This document shows, piece by piece, positions 12,832-23,519 of a stretch of 64,000 nucleotides of DNA. How positions within the stretch are numbered: the stretch's first letter is position 1; every line of letters starts with the position of its first letter. The notes below the pieces were generated by a model. That model did no database searches. It was not told the origin of the DNA and saw only the letters and a program-made list of their open reading frames with translations. Origin of the DNA: Tethya wilhelma (lineage: Eukaryota; Porifera; Demospongiae; Tethyida; Tethyidae); contig CAXIPT010000010.1 of the NCBI GenBank assembly GCA_964030475.1, positions 2,373,234 through 2,437,233 on the forward strand. The letters run 5' to 3'. The translations under genes were made by a program, and so were the position numbers.

Positions 12832-13128
12832 GCTGTGTATTAGACTGTCACATGTGCTGCAAATATTCAATTGACACCCATTGTTTATAAGGAGTATTGT
12901 ATTAAATGTATTACAAACTTGCTATTATCTCTTGTTTACGCTATTGTAAATGCTTTGAGACCATGTGATTAAAAGTTATTCCCTAAAGTGTGTAAATCTA
13001 TAGTAGATATACCATATTTACAGATAAACTACTGTGGGTTGGTTTCAATCGATTGAAAATGATAGTAACAAGTTATAGCCATTAGTTTAAATAAAGAGCT
13101 AGTGAATTAATAGCTGCAAGCTATAAAC
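12832..13128. other. spacer between units 3 and 4
   Basis: AT-rich sequence with 3' UTR and promoter territory only. The text just before the unit 4 ATG (GCTATAAACATGGCT) resembles the flanks of units 7 and 10. Confidence 0.4.
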
Positions 13129-13684
13129 ATGGCTACTGGAGTCATCTCAGTTCATGACCTAATAGCCAGATACAATCTGACTGTACACGAGCTAACTTCA
13201 GAGGATGCAAGTTCTGAGCTGTTTGCTCACCTTGTCACAAAAATGAACAACTGGAGAGAAATTGCTCCACATTTAGGACTGAGTCCAACTGAAATCGAGG
13301 AGAAGACTAGAAGAGGAACACAAGAACAGCGGTTGTATATGCTTGAGAAGTGGAGGGAGAAATATGGGAGTGATGCAACATTCTTTAAACTAATCGAAGT
13401 CTTTTTAAAAGTGGCATGACGGGACTTAGCAGAAGAGGTCTGCAAGTTCTTTGGTAAGTACTGTACCATATACATAATTGCATCAAGCATGCAAGCAAGA
13501 CTTAGTGCAATTTAAAACTTAATTTATTTTGAAATTCTTCCATGTTTTGCAGCTGAGCTAAAGAGAAAAGAAGAATCATGGCACACTGCGAAATCAACCA
13601 GCTTTACGAAACAATCAGGAGAGCCAACAGGTGAGTTGCTACATGCATATTCAATTATGGAACTTGCACTATATGTATATGCAC

Positions 13685-13760
<76 letters not shown>

Positions 13761-14529
13761 ACAGAGCAGAATACAATTTCTTCAAATAATAACATTGAAA
13801 CTACACCTCAGACACATGAACGTGAGCCTCTATTACATCAATAGAACAGCACCGACACATCAATCTAACCCAAGAACAAGATGGAACCTATATAATGTAT
13901 CTGAGCACTACCTAGTAAAACGTTCTAAATTGGACTTTAACTTTGAATTTGCACCAAACCACACCTACTCAGATCAAGATTGTTTCAGTCACTTATATGT
14001 ATTTGACAAAAGTGTCAACTATAACTATTTCTTAAAGAAACAAGTGAAAATTGGGTACACAGACAGACACTGTCTACAAAATGAAACCAATTACATGTAC
14101 ACACTGAAAGCCAAAGCAGCACAATACCATTTTGTTGGCTTACAACTCCAAAGAACACCAGTTTTTGATTCTGCTGAGATCGTTATTACTGGAACTGAAT
14201 TTCATTTTAATCTGAATGACCAAGATGAACCAAATTGTATGATTAAAGAAGGAAAACAGGAGCCAGATTATATTCTTCCACTTAAGAAAAAGTACTACAG
14301 AAACTCTCGTAACAACATGTGTGTCTTGGGACGAACCACCGATAATAGGTCACGAGTCTTGTGTAAAGCACATGGCAGTACTACAGAGAAAAAGTTAAAG
14401 ATTGTTCAAGTTGTTTTAGGAAGCACTGTAGCAATACTAACTGCTGTATTTTGCTATTGCTTGGTGATAATAAGGCAAAAGTGGAAGCAATACCCATATG
14501 TCCCCCCCAAGAATTTTTCCGTAAATTGA
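13129..14529 (+). pseudogene. array unit 4: broken Death-domain two-pass membrane gene
   Basis: The Death-domain exon (13129-13456) is nearly perfect (NNWREIAPHLGLSP, RLYMLEKWREKYGS) but has TGA at 13417-13419 where relatives have an Arg codon in the last helix (RRDLAEEV); one C-to-T change in a CGA codon would explain it. Beyond the stop the exon continues normally to a good donor. A linker exon (13553-13630) matches that of unit 7. A further exon (13765 onward, ending EREPLLHQ-stop) runs straight into the second part of the ectodomain (NVSEHYLVKRSKLDF to the C-terminal membrane segment). The first membrane segment and the first third of the ectodomain are deleted. Two independent lesions make it a pseudogene, unless the stop is read through or polymorphic. 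Confidence 0.8.
13686..13759. repeat. (CA)n microsatellite inside unit 4
   Basis: About 36 CA dinucleotides directly before a candidate acceptor (ATACAG). It lies close to the deleted region of unit 4 and may have taken part in the deletion. Confidence 0.9.
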
Positions 14530-14588
14530 GAAAAGGAATATTCTTGAAAGAAACAAGGGCGAGGAGTTCTCCTTGGTAGAAATATAAG

Positions 14589-14727
14589 TGAAAGGAAATG
14601 GCTATATGAATAGAATCAGTTTCATTCTCGTGGAGCTGTCGTTTGGTGTGTGTGGAGGTTTGGTTGTAGTGAACATGTTGATAGCACTGTGTGTGCTTTA
14701 GGGAGTCTGGATATGTGTATTAATAGG
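14589..14727 (+). pseudogene. relic of a unit 3-like 3' end
   Basis: Nearly identical to the last about 140 bp of unit 3 (12685-12835): it carries the same codons for NRISFILVELSFGVCGG and VVVNMLIAL, with small deletions before the end (stop reached at LCVL). No upstream exon remains. It sits just after unit 4's own stop, so it is a leftover of unequal crossing-over between neighbouring units. Confidence 0.85.
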
Positions 14728-15034
14728 TCAGACTGTGAATGATGCACATGTGCACTGTCATTTTGATGTCCATTTTTGTGAACACATACTCCATTGTTTT
14801 GATATCTATACTTATGGAGTTAATCATTGTCTCTTGCATGCTTACACACTACACACACATTACCATATAATATATCATAAATGCTGCATCATTGATGACA
14901 CGTGATTAAAAATTCACGAAACATTTGTATATTTATAGCAAGACTCATCAGAAAAGCAGTGCTAGTATAATAGAATAGTCGGCAAAACTTTTACTTGTGA
15001 AGTGTATTTTTACCTGAGTGTGTAGTGTTAATTA
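14728..15034. other. spacer between the unit 3-like relic and unit 5
   Basis: AT-rich; no gene seen. Confidence 0.4.
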
Positions 15035-16739
15035 ATGGCTAAGTCTCCCACGGACCAACCAACACCTCATGAGTTGGTAACCAATGCCCCACATGAATTG
15101 ACTATAGATGAACTTATGGTGGTAGTGAATTTAGAGGCACTAGCTCAAGTTAGTGACAACATAGACAACTGGAGAAAGATTCGTCCACATTTGGGACTGA
15201 ATCCAGCTGACCAAGACGAAATCGAAGGGAAAAATGAAGTGCATGAACAGAGGCTATTCATGTTAGAAAAATGGCAGAAGAAAAAGGGAAGTGAAGCAAC
15301 TTTCTTCAAACTTGTTGAAGTGTTTTTGAGTGCAGACAGACGAGATTTAGCAGAATTAGTCTGTAAAATCTTCAAAAATATTTCACAAACTAACAATCGT
15401 AGAGGGTGCTGTTCTCCAGGCTCATCATATACAACAGCTTCAGGTTAGTTAGCAATCAGTTTGTAAACTAAGTCTTGTCTACAAACTAATCTAGTATATC
15501 ATACTAACAGGTGGCTCACAAAACGGCACAGAGATTTCTCAGAGGCTACACATTAGAATTCAAGAAAGTCAAAGAACTGAACTGAATACTTCTATACAAC
15601 ATCACCAGGGAAATTTGAGTATTAGACAACAAACAAACTTATCAAGCCCAGCCGAAGTACATCGACAGGGAAATTTGAGTATTAGACAACAAACAAACTT
15701 ATCAGGCCCAGCCGAAGTACATCGACAGGGAAATTTGAGTATTAGACAACAGACAAACTTATCAGGCACAGCCGAATTAAACAACAATCAGGGTTCAAGA
15801 AGATGCTTGAGCTGTACACCATGCATTGCAGTGTGCACACTCAGTATACTAGTGGCCATACTGCCATTAATTTGTGGATCATTAACATTAATAGCTATCA
15901 GCAATACTATTTACATGGAGACGACTCCACCAGCAGGAAGTGTTCTTGTTAGAAGAGAACGTACAGTACTACTGGGAGAATTCGATCCATTTTATGTCTC
16001 AAGTGTCACATGTACTCCTAATAAGGCAAACACTTTTATATACAAGCTAGACTGTCTGAACACACCAACCCAAGATGAACACATAAGCCAATTTTATACC
16101 CTCAACTTGACAGCACAAGACCAAAACTATCCCATTTACGACCATTATTTGGTAAAGGGCTCACAGGTTGATTTCACTTTCAACTTGTACACCACTACTA
16201 ACGCCACAATCTCTGACCGAGAATGCCTTGCTGTGATTCAGGAGTTTGAAAGCATATCAGCTTTTATCAGTTTCAAAAACGACATAATAACCATCAACCA
16301 ATCGTGTCGACAAAACCAAACAACATTGAAACACTCCCTCACAGCCAACAGAACAGGATACTATTTGCTAGGGATCCACCTACCAGAGCCTTCAGTGCTA
16401 GAAACAGTTGAGTATAAAATAAACGGCAGTGAAAGTTACTTCGATTTGAGTCAGCACACGCCAGATTGCACCCCAGTACGACTAGAACCAATGTGCAAGT
16501 TTGACTTTACAAGAGAACACTTTCTTGGTCGGCATTCCAAAGATTGTATCTATGTCAGCACTACTGGATTGGGAGTATCTAAGGTTGATTATAAGGCAGT
16601 CCATCATGATATACTCCACACCATACACACTGTGATGCTTGTGCTAGGTTGCCTTGGCATTACTATAGGGATTATCATCATTGTTGGAATCCTAGTTTCA
16701 GTTAACAGATGTATGGAAACAATATTGTGTCCTAGATAA
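15035..16739 (+). CDS. array unit 5: Death-domain two-pass membrane protein, intact (545 aa)
   Basis: Exons 15035-15443 and 15511-16739 join in phase 1 (GGT) with an open frame. The Death domain (about residues 15-118) shows DNWRKIRPHLGLNPADQ, RLFMLEKWQKKKGS and RRDLAELVCKIF; it is closest to unit 11. The long cytosolic linker contains three tandem 20-residue repeats (NLSIRQQTNLS core, 60 nt each, 15607-15786). The first membrane segment follows a CLSCTPC motif (VCTLSILVAILPLICGSLTL). The ectodomain begins LLGEFDPFYVSSVTC and holds all six family cysteines plus one extra (VTC). The C-terminal membrane segment is VMLVLGCLGITIGIIIIVGI, with a tail of about 15 residues. Several N-glycosylation sequons lie in the ectodomain. 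Confidence 0.85.
15607..15786 (+). repeat. three 60-bp in-frame tandem repeats in the unit 5 linker
   Basis: Three copies, the first two differing by only one or two bases; the third ends differently. Each encodes GNLSIRQQTNLS followed by a short Ala-Glu stretch. The near-identity suggests recent expansion and likely copy-number variation between alleles. Confidence 0.92.
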
Positions 16740-17100
16740 TGAGTGCTATATATTATGCATGTCTTAATACATACTTATCAAATAACCTCTTATCTTGTTT
16801 ATTGTACAGAGCTCAGTATTACATAACAGCATAAAACAGTCCTAACTTACAAACCACGATGAGAAGCAGCCCTGCACCATGGCAAAAACATAACAACCAC
16901 AGACCACATGATGAGGGAGCTACTCTTATAAGACACACCTTAGTTATTCTATGCATGCTCCAGAAAAGGACAATGTGTATGCTTCATGCATCATGATTGT
17001 CATGCTAGGTCAGCACAAACTGATAACTATTCTTACAAACAAGGAAACAATCATATTTCAAAACAATTAAGTACTGAGTGCACAGCATTGAGAAGAAGAT
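16740..17100. other. spacer between units 5 and 6
   Basis: No gene seen; 3' UTR and promoter territory. Confidence 0.4.
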
Positions 17101-18686
17101 ATGGCTGCTAACATACTATGCATGACCTCCTTTCCACCAACTACAGCAAGTGAGCTTGTGAAAAAATACAAGTTGACAAAAAAAGAACTGTCAGAAAGTG
17201 TGACACGACCATTTCTGGTTCAATTTAGTACGGAGTTTAGCAATTGGAGGGACATTGCGCCACATTTGGGTTTGGAAGAGTCAGAACTACAAACTATAAA
17301 ACAAGATGGATATAGCACTGAAGAAAGAAGACTACTGATGCTTGAAAAATGGGCAGCAAAGTTTGGAAGTGACGCATCATTCTTCAACCTTGTTCAGGCA
17401 CTTTTGAATGTCAAGAGGAGAGATCTAGCAGAAAAAGTCTGTAAATTCTTAACAGAAAACAGTATGTCAATATATTGTTCCATGATGCAAGAACACCATG
17501 TCATTATAACAATATTATGTATCTCTTTACAGTGCACCAAACGATAGAGATAAACCCTACACCAAATTCAACTAGCACTGTGTCTAATGACCAGGAGGAG
17601 ACAAATACAAAAGAAGCACAGCAAGGTTGTTTATTACGCATGATCTAATTAAGCTAACTAACCTAGCAGACATTTATGATCAATATAACATACGGAATTT
17701 TGATTTCTACAGTAGCGCAAGATAAAACTCAAAACAAAAAAAGAGCTCCAGTGAAGATAGCCTGCCTCCTAAGCATCAGTGCACTGTGTTGTCTATTGCT
17801 CATTCTTGCCATAATTCTCATCACTGTGGGAGCAACAGTGTTCAACGAGAACGTTCCACCTGGAGGAACAGTCACCATAGTCCGTGATAATGCCAAACTT
17901 CTGGGAGAGTTTGATCCTTTCTACGTGGGTGCTGTTTCATTTCGATCACACTTTAACAGTGATAGTCACTTATACAAAGTAAATTGCAAGAATATAGAAA
18001 CCAGGAGTAGAACAGCTAAACAAACTGAACAGTTCAACATCACAGATGATACAACCTATCCAATTAATGACCAAAACTTTATAAAGGGTTCCAAACTAAA
18101 CTACAAATTGAAGTTCGAATTTCAAAATGATGTTAACAGCCAACAGCATGACTACCTAGCATTCATTTACATATTCAAATCGCTCGGATTTTTTGACAGT
18201 TTTATAAGGCATGGGACAAGGTCAGGATTTCTTTATAAACAATGTGTCCATGATCAAGGCACTTCAGTGACCTACACAATCCCTGATTCAAACTACTACT
18301 ACATTGGGCTCTATGTACCTCAAGTTTTAACTGAAGATATAGAATCAGTGCAGATTGAATATACCGGACATATCATAAAATATGACATCAGTAAATATCA
18401 GCCTGACTGTGTTGTATCGGCTCTACAAGAATCATGTACAATACGATTTAAAATGCAACACATTCGCAACACAGAGAAAACTTGTATTTTGGCAAGTACA
18501 CCAAATTCCAAATCTGAACTCAATTACGAACCACACAGAAACGCAGAAACAAAACGAGGACGTACTACCATGATAGCACTAGGATCTGTTATTTTGTCTC
18601 TTATAGTAGGTATAGTGTTTCTTGCAGTATACTGCTATTCAAAAAGGGTACGTGAGATAATTGCAATAATGTGTTCGAATTCTTGA
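17101..18686 (+). CDS. array unit 6: Death-domain two-pass membrane protein, intact (475 aa)
   Basis: Exons 17101-17461, 17533-17625 and 17713-18686, all phase 1, give one open frame. The Death domain is clear (SNWRDIAPHLGLEE, RRLLMLEKWAAKFGS, KRRDLAEKVCKFL). The linker is short and polar. The first membrane segment is SALCCLLLILAIILITVGAT; the ectodomain starts LLGEFDPFYVGAVSF and includes the family block KYGTRSG-like (RHGTRSGFLYKQC) and PDCVVSALQESC. The C-terminal membrane segment (TMIALGSVILSLIVGIVFLA) is followed by a tail of about 20 residues. It is closest to unit 9. I treat it as the reference member because every splice site is canonical and every domain is present. Confidence 0.87.
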
Positions 18687-18996
18687 CACTTGATGAATCA
18701 CTATTAACAATATACAGATACAGATGCAGTATTATTTTTGTGATTACTTGCATGATTATTATTACTGCAATGATATTCGATTATTGTGAGAAAGACATTA
18801 AACTATTGTCTAGCAACAAGGTACTTCACCTCCTAGAAAAGTGGTTCAAAAAAGGCATTCTCTAATAGTAATTCATACACACTATATGAATAGCATTAAA
18901 ATCTACTCACATGATAACACAATACATATTCATAATGCACCAGCCTAGCTGTAAACAATACACCCAACATCTAACAGCTGCATGCTCCATACAAAC
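18687..18996. promoter_or_regulatory. 5' flank of unit 7, shared with unit 10
   Basis: About 18830-18996 aligns with 25780-25928 before unit 10: both carry GTGGTTCAAAAAAGGCAT, an imperfect palindrome around ATTCATA...TATGAATA, and AGCTGTAAACAATACACC shortly before the ATG. Conserved spacing upstream of two start codons suggests a duplicated promoter. Confidence 0.5.
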
Positions 18997-20828
18997 ATGG
19001 CTGCAGTAGTCATCAAGCCTCACGAGTTAATAGCCAAACATGAACTGAAAGTACAAGACCTGATTTCAAGGAAAGCAACTGATGAGCTGTTTAATCAACT
19101 TGTCCAGGAGATGTACAACTGGAGAGAGATTGCTCCTCGCTTAGGATTGACTACCACTGAGAGAGAAGACATTGAAGAGAAAACTAGAGGAGAAGCTCAG
19201 GGACAGAGACTGCTCATGCTTGAGAAGTGGAGGGACAAATCTGGGAGTGAAGCAAGTTTCTTTAAACTTATTGAAGTCTTTTTGCAAGTGGGAAGACGCA
19301 ACCTAGCAGAAGAGGTCTGCAAGAACTTTGGTGAGCAGATAATAGTATGAATAGGCAAATTAATATAGAGTCATGCTTATTATCAGTACATGACATTTCA
19401 ATTCTGGCAGCTGAGCTTAAGAGAAAAGAAGATGATTTGATGTTTCTCACTGCACGTTCAACTAGCTACAAGGAACCCGCACAACAACCACCTGCTGCAG
19501 GCAAGTCTTTGCTTATGTAATGAAACATATGCACATATATTTACATCTATTAGCTTGATAAACATTCATTTACCACAATAGTGGGAAGCTAATTGCATGA
19601 CTAGAAATATTCTCACACACACAATTACATGTAGAGAAACCTCAAACTCCAATGAGACCTGAAACTCCAATTAGACCCGAAACTCCTATGAGACCTCTAA
19701 GTTCAATGGGACCTCTAACTTCGACAAGAGAACCACGTACACCGCAGAGTGTAGCTACATCATTTGATGAAACTACACCTCTAATAGACGAGCCTAGGCC
19801 CACAACAGATACTAGCGAACAAAGCACAGAACACGAGACAAACCATCCAAAGGAAAAACATAGAAAATCTTGTGCAGCTATCACAACCACATTATTGCTG
19901 TGTGGTCTTTTCACAGCTGGTGCAATTACCTTAATAGCATTGTCTCAAACACTTTATGCTGACCACATTCCAACATTACCATGCAAGGGGTTACATTAAC
20001 AAAGATTTGGTGGTACTACTTGGTGAGGTGGATCCATTCTACGTAGACAGTGTCATATGCAATGCAGAAAAAGCAAACACCTACTTGTACAAACATCAAT
20101 GTCAAACCCTCAAATACCTAAATCAAACCATAGAACTGTATGGTGTCATTAACATCACGGAAAACCACCGGTACCCACAACAAGACGAAACTTATCATGG
20201 TATTTCTGAGCACTACCTAGTGAAAGGGTCGGATTTGGATTTCAGCTTTGAATTTGTAACAAACCCCACTGACTTGGACCTAGACTGTCTTGGGTGTCTG
20301 TATGTGTTCAATAACAGTGTGGACTACAAAAGCTTCATCCAAGATGGAGTGAAATCAGGGTATACAGATGAACACTGTCTAAAAAATGAAACTATATCCC
20401 ATTATTCACTGAATGCCAGACAAACAAGATACTATTTTGTTGGATTACAGCTCCAAAATACATCAGCTTTTGATTCTGTGGAGTTCGAAATAACTGGAAT
20501 TGAACTTCACTTTGATCCAAACGAGTTTCAGAGTAAAGTAGATTGCACACTTGAAGAAGTTACTAAACCACATTGCCATTTACCTTTTGAGAAAAAATAC
20601 TACAGAGACTCTTGCAACAAGATGTGTGTCTTGGGACGAACCCCAAACGATAGTTCACAAGTCTATTGCGAAGCACATGGTAGTCCTTTTGTCAAAGAAA
20701 TACATACTGCTTTAGTTACGATCGGAAGTTCAGTGCCCGGTTTATCTTATAGTGTTATTTTTGTAGCAGTTTTTGTCCTTTTATGTTATAATTGGGGAAT
20801 GAAGAGAAAAGGGCGATACAAGTTGTAA
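18997..20828 (+). pseudogene. array unit 7: Death-domain two-pass membrane gene with a frameshift
   Basis: Exons 18997-19330, 19411-19500 and 19635 onward are phase 1; the second intron would be GC-AG (CAG/GCAAGT). The ATG at 18997 is preferred over 18982 because it gives the MA-start shared by relatives. The Death domain (YNWREIAPRLGL, RLLMLEKWRDKSGS, RRNLAEEVCKNF) is complete. The linker has a TPMRPE-type repeat of 6 residues. The frame is open through the first membrane segment (TTTLLLCGLFTAGAITLIAL) and then stops at about 19998. The ectodomain (LLGEVDPFYVDSVIC to the C-terminal membrane segment, stop 20826-20828) is open in another frame. The shift lies between about 19965 and 20000 and equals one base. 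With everything else intact, this is either a young pseudogene, an allele-specific lesion or a sequence error. Confidence 0.72.
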
Positions 20829-21269
20829 AAACATTGCCTTGTATGTACATTATCATTGTGGTTGAGTTGTATTTTTACACACCTTGAATTATAGCACAAG
20901 TCAAATGTCTGCACGAAATTCCTTTTTTTTTATCATACGCTCACATTAGTTTGTACACTGTATATATGCACTGTTACAGTAGTGTATATTATTATAGTAA
21001 CAAAAAGAAACGTACTCATGTCTACAAAAGACATATAAAGTGTGCACCATGCATGCATGTCTAACGAACACTAGCCAGTTAGGGGGAGGTAAGCATGCAT
21101 ACATGTGGCTTACACATGCACTGCTTGTCAATGAGTGAATGAAAAATGACAAAAATTCATGAGACACCATTGAGTATTGCTAAGCTGGCAGTAACAATGA
21201 AATTCATCACTGACAACAAAATTCATGAGGGCATTGTTATTCTGCACAGCAGGCTAAAAGAAAAAAACA
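20829..21269. other. spacer between units 7 and 8
   Basis: AT-rich, no gene seen. Confidence 0.4.
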
Positions 21270-23050
21270 ATGGAGGTACCAACAGCACAAGAGCTGATCA
21301 CAAAGTACGAACTAAGCCAGGAGGAGCTTTCCTCAGGAGTCACACGCGATCTGCTAGTGGCAATCACCATGGAGATGAACAGCTGGAGAGAAATTGCTCC
21401 ACATTTGAGTCTGGGAGCAACAGAAAAAGAAGACATTGAAGCTAGTGGAAGAACCCCCCAAGAACGAAGGCTTATGATGCTAGAGAAGTGGAAGAAAAGT
21501 TTGGAAGGGATGCCTCCTTTTTCAAACTTGTTGAATCGCTGCTGAAAGCAAAAAGACGTGACCTGGCAGAAAAAGTGTGTGACTTCTTCAAAAAGAAAGG
21601 TACACTATAGTCATTAATATTTTAGTAAATTTTACTATAGTTTACCGTTAAAAGCTATTCTGAATGATTGATTGCATGCATGCATGCATGGGTATTTAAT
21701 AATTTTAAATTAGTCATCTAATAGTATTTTAGACAAACACCTTGCAATATACCGACAATCTCGATCAATATCAGCTAATATGCACTGAATCTCATGTATA
21801 GCGTTACCAAAACAAGCAGAGACTTACTACACACCAAGGGAAGGGAGTCCAACATCCCTGAGCAAACAAAACAAGGTACTACAGACATACATGTCAATCT
21901 TACATTATAGAGCAGCAATGTCAGATGATTTTTTCCACACATTATCACAGAATACTTCACTGGAAAAATATGAAACTGTTCCAGGCTATATTCGGCTCCA
22001 GCAAATAACCATATCAACAGGCCCAGTAACAGAGAACGGTAACGGATATGATGAAACAGCCCAGAATGAGATGGTACACAACCAACGCAAAAAAAAAATG
22101 ATAAAGAAATACACAGAGAAAGGATGTTGTGTAACTTTAACAGCAGTGTGCACTATAATTTCCCTTGCCATACCCATCATTCTCATCACTGTTGGAGCTC
22201 TAATATATATATATATATATATATATACAAAGTCCAATCTCCAACCTCTCGATGGATTGAAATTCCAAATGGACGTCTCTCACTAATAGGAGAATATGAT
22301 CCATTTTATATCGGCAGTGTAGAATTAGGTGCAACAAATGACGCACACTTTTACAAACCAACATGTCACCAGCTATATAACTCCGACTGGGTTAGCCAAA
22401 GAAACGTACACAATTCTACAACAGTTAATGTATCCAGTGAAACATTCGGACATCCAACATATGAACACTATCTGACAAAAGGGTCTCGACTGAATTTCAC
22501 AGTTGATTTTCAGAACATTTCTCAGTTTGTGTTTAGGCTACCATACTGCCAAATCTCCATGTATGCTTTCAAGGACTACACTGCATACTTGAGCTTTATT
22601 AAATATGGAACCAGATCACAATACATTGGCACCAAATGTCTACATAGTGAAACTTCCAAAGGCAATTACTATGTTTTCACAGCTGAGCATACCGACTACC
22701 ATTATTTTGGACTCTACATCAGTGATACTTCATTGGCAGAACCAGTGGAGGTTACTATTAACGGCACTGAACTCTACTTCGACAGTAGTAAACACCAACC
22801 TGACTGTGTAACATTAAGAGATGAAAGAAGTTCATGTGAGTTTCACTTCACCAGCAACCGTGTACGAGGCAACAACATTTGTATTTTGGGAAGTACACCA
22901 GATACAGCAGGAACAGGTGTCTGGTACAGGGCCAAAAGTAATGAAGAAATTGCAAAAGGGCAACTATCTCTAGTGATAATCGGCAGTGCAAGCATTCTAG
23001 GTGGTTTAGGCATTGTGGTTTTAGTTTGTATAGGAGCTGTATGTTTTTAG
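21270..23050 (+). pseudogene. array unit 8: Death-domain two-pass membrane gene with two frameshifts
   Basis: The Death-domain exon (21270-21599) reads normally to MLEKWKK, then loses frame in an A-rich run at about 21491-21500. One frame over, the family text resumes (GRDASFFKLVESLL, AKRRDLAEKVCDFF) and ends at a donor (21600). The linker exons are uncertain. The segment up to 22200 encodes a first membrane segment (TIISLAIPIILITVGAL) that runs into a (TA)n tract (22202-22227). After the tract the ectodomain (LIGEYDPFYIGSVEL, YEHYLTKGSRLNF, PDCVTLRDERSSC, NNICILGSTP) and C-terminal membrane segment are open in a different frame. Two independent shifts favour a pseudogene, but both lie in slippage-prone tracts. 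Confidence 0.75.
22202..22227. repeat. (TA)n tract at the membrane-segment/ectodomain junction of unit 8
   Basis: About 13 TA dinucleotides. In frame it encodes alternating Ile-Tyr. Its length sets whether the first membrane segment and the ectodomain share a frame. Confidence 0.88.
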
Positions 23051-23519
23051 CAGGCTGACCCACATATACTACACATATAATTATGAAGCATAATGTAAAT
23101 GTTTGTAGAATTTTGCTTACATAGTTTATAATAATTTTCTTGTTTCTTTCACGTGCAAATGTCAGTATTTTGACCGCACATCAAATTCCTAACTTTCGAT
23201 CTAGACTAATTAATGTGTACATGCATGTGTTGAGTTTTGTTATCAATATTGTAACTGTGAACTATATAGCTGTGCTAACTAACATGTTTTATTGATTACT
23301 GAGCTAGCCAAAGCAATAATTGCAAATAGCATCAAGGAATTACAAAATGCAAATATTCACAATTATGCACATGTGACAGGATATAATTCACTACTATACA
23401 TTATAATTATTATACAAACATATGGACACATGTGATAGGATATTAAGAATATTCATAAACCATGCATATGATTGCTAAAAAAAGGGGTGGAGAAGGATCA
23501 AAGATACAAACAAGCAAGC
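23051..23519. other. spacer between units 8 and 9
   Basis: AT-rich, no gene seen. Confidence 0.4.

Noticed and set aside
15602..15787. Minus-strand frame with a repeated Cys-Cys motif
   Set aside because: It is the reverse shadow of the 60-bp repeats in unit 5.
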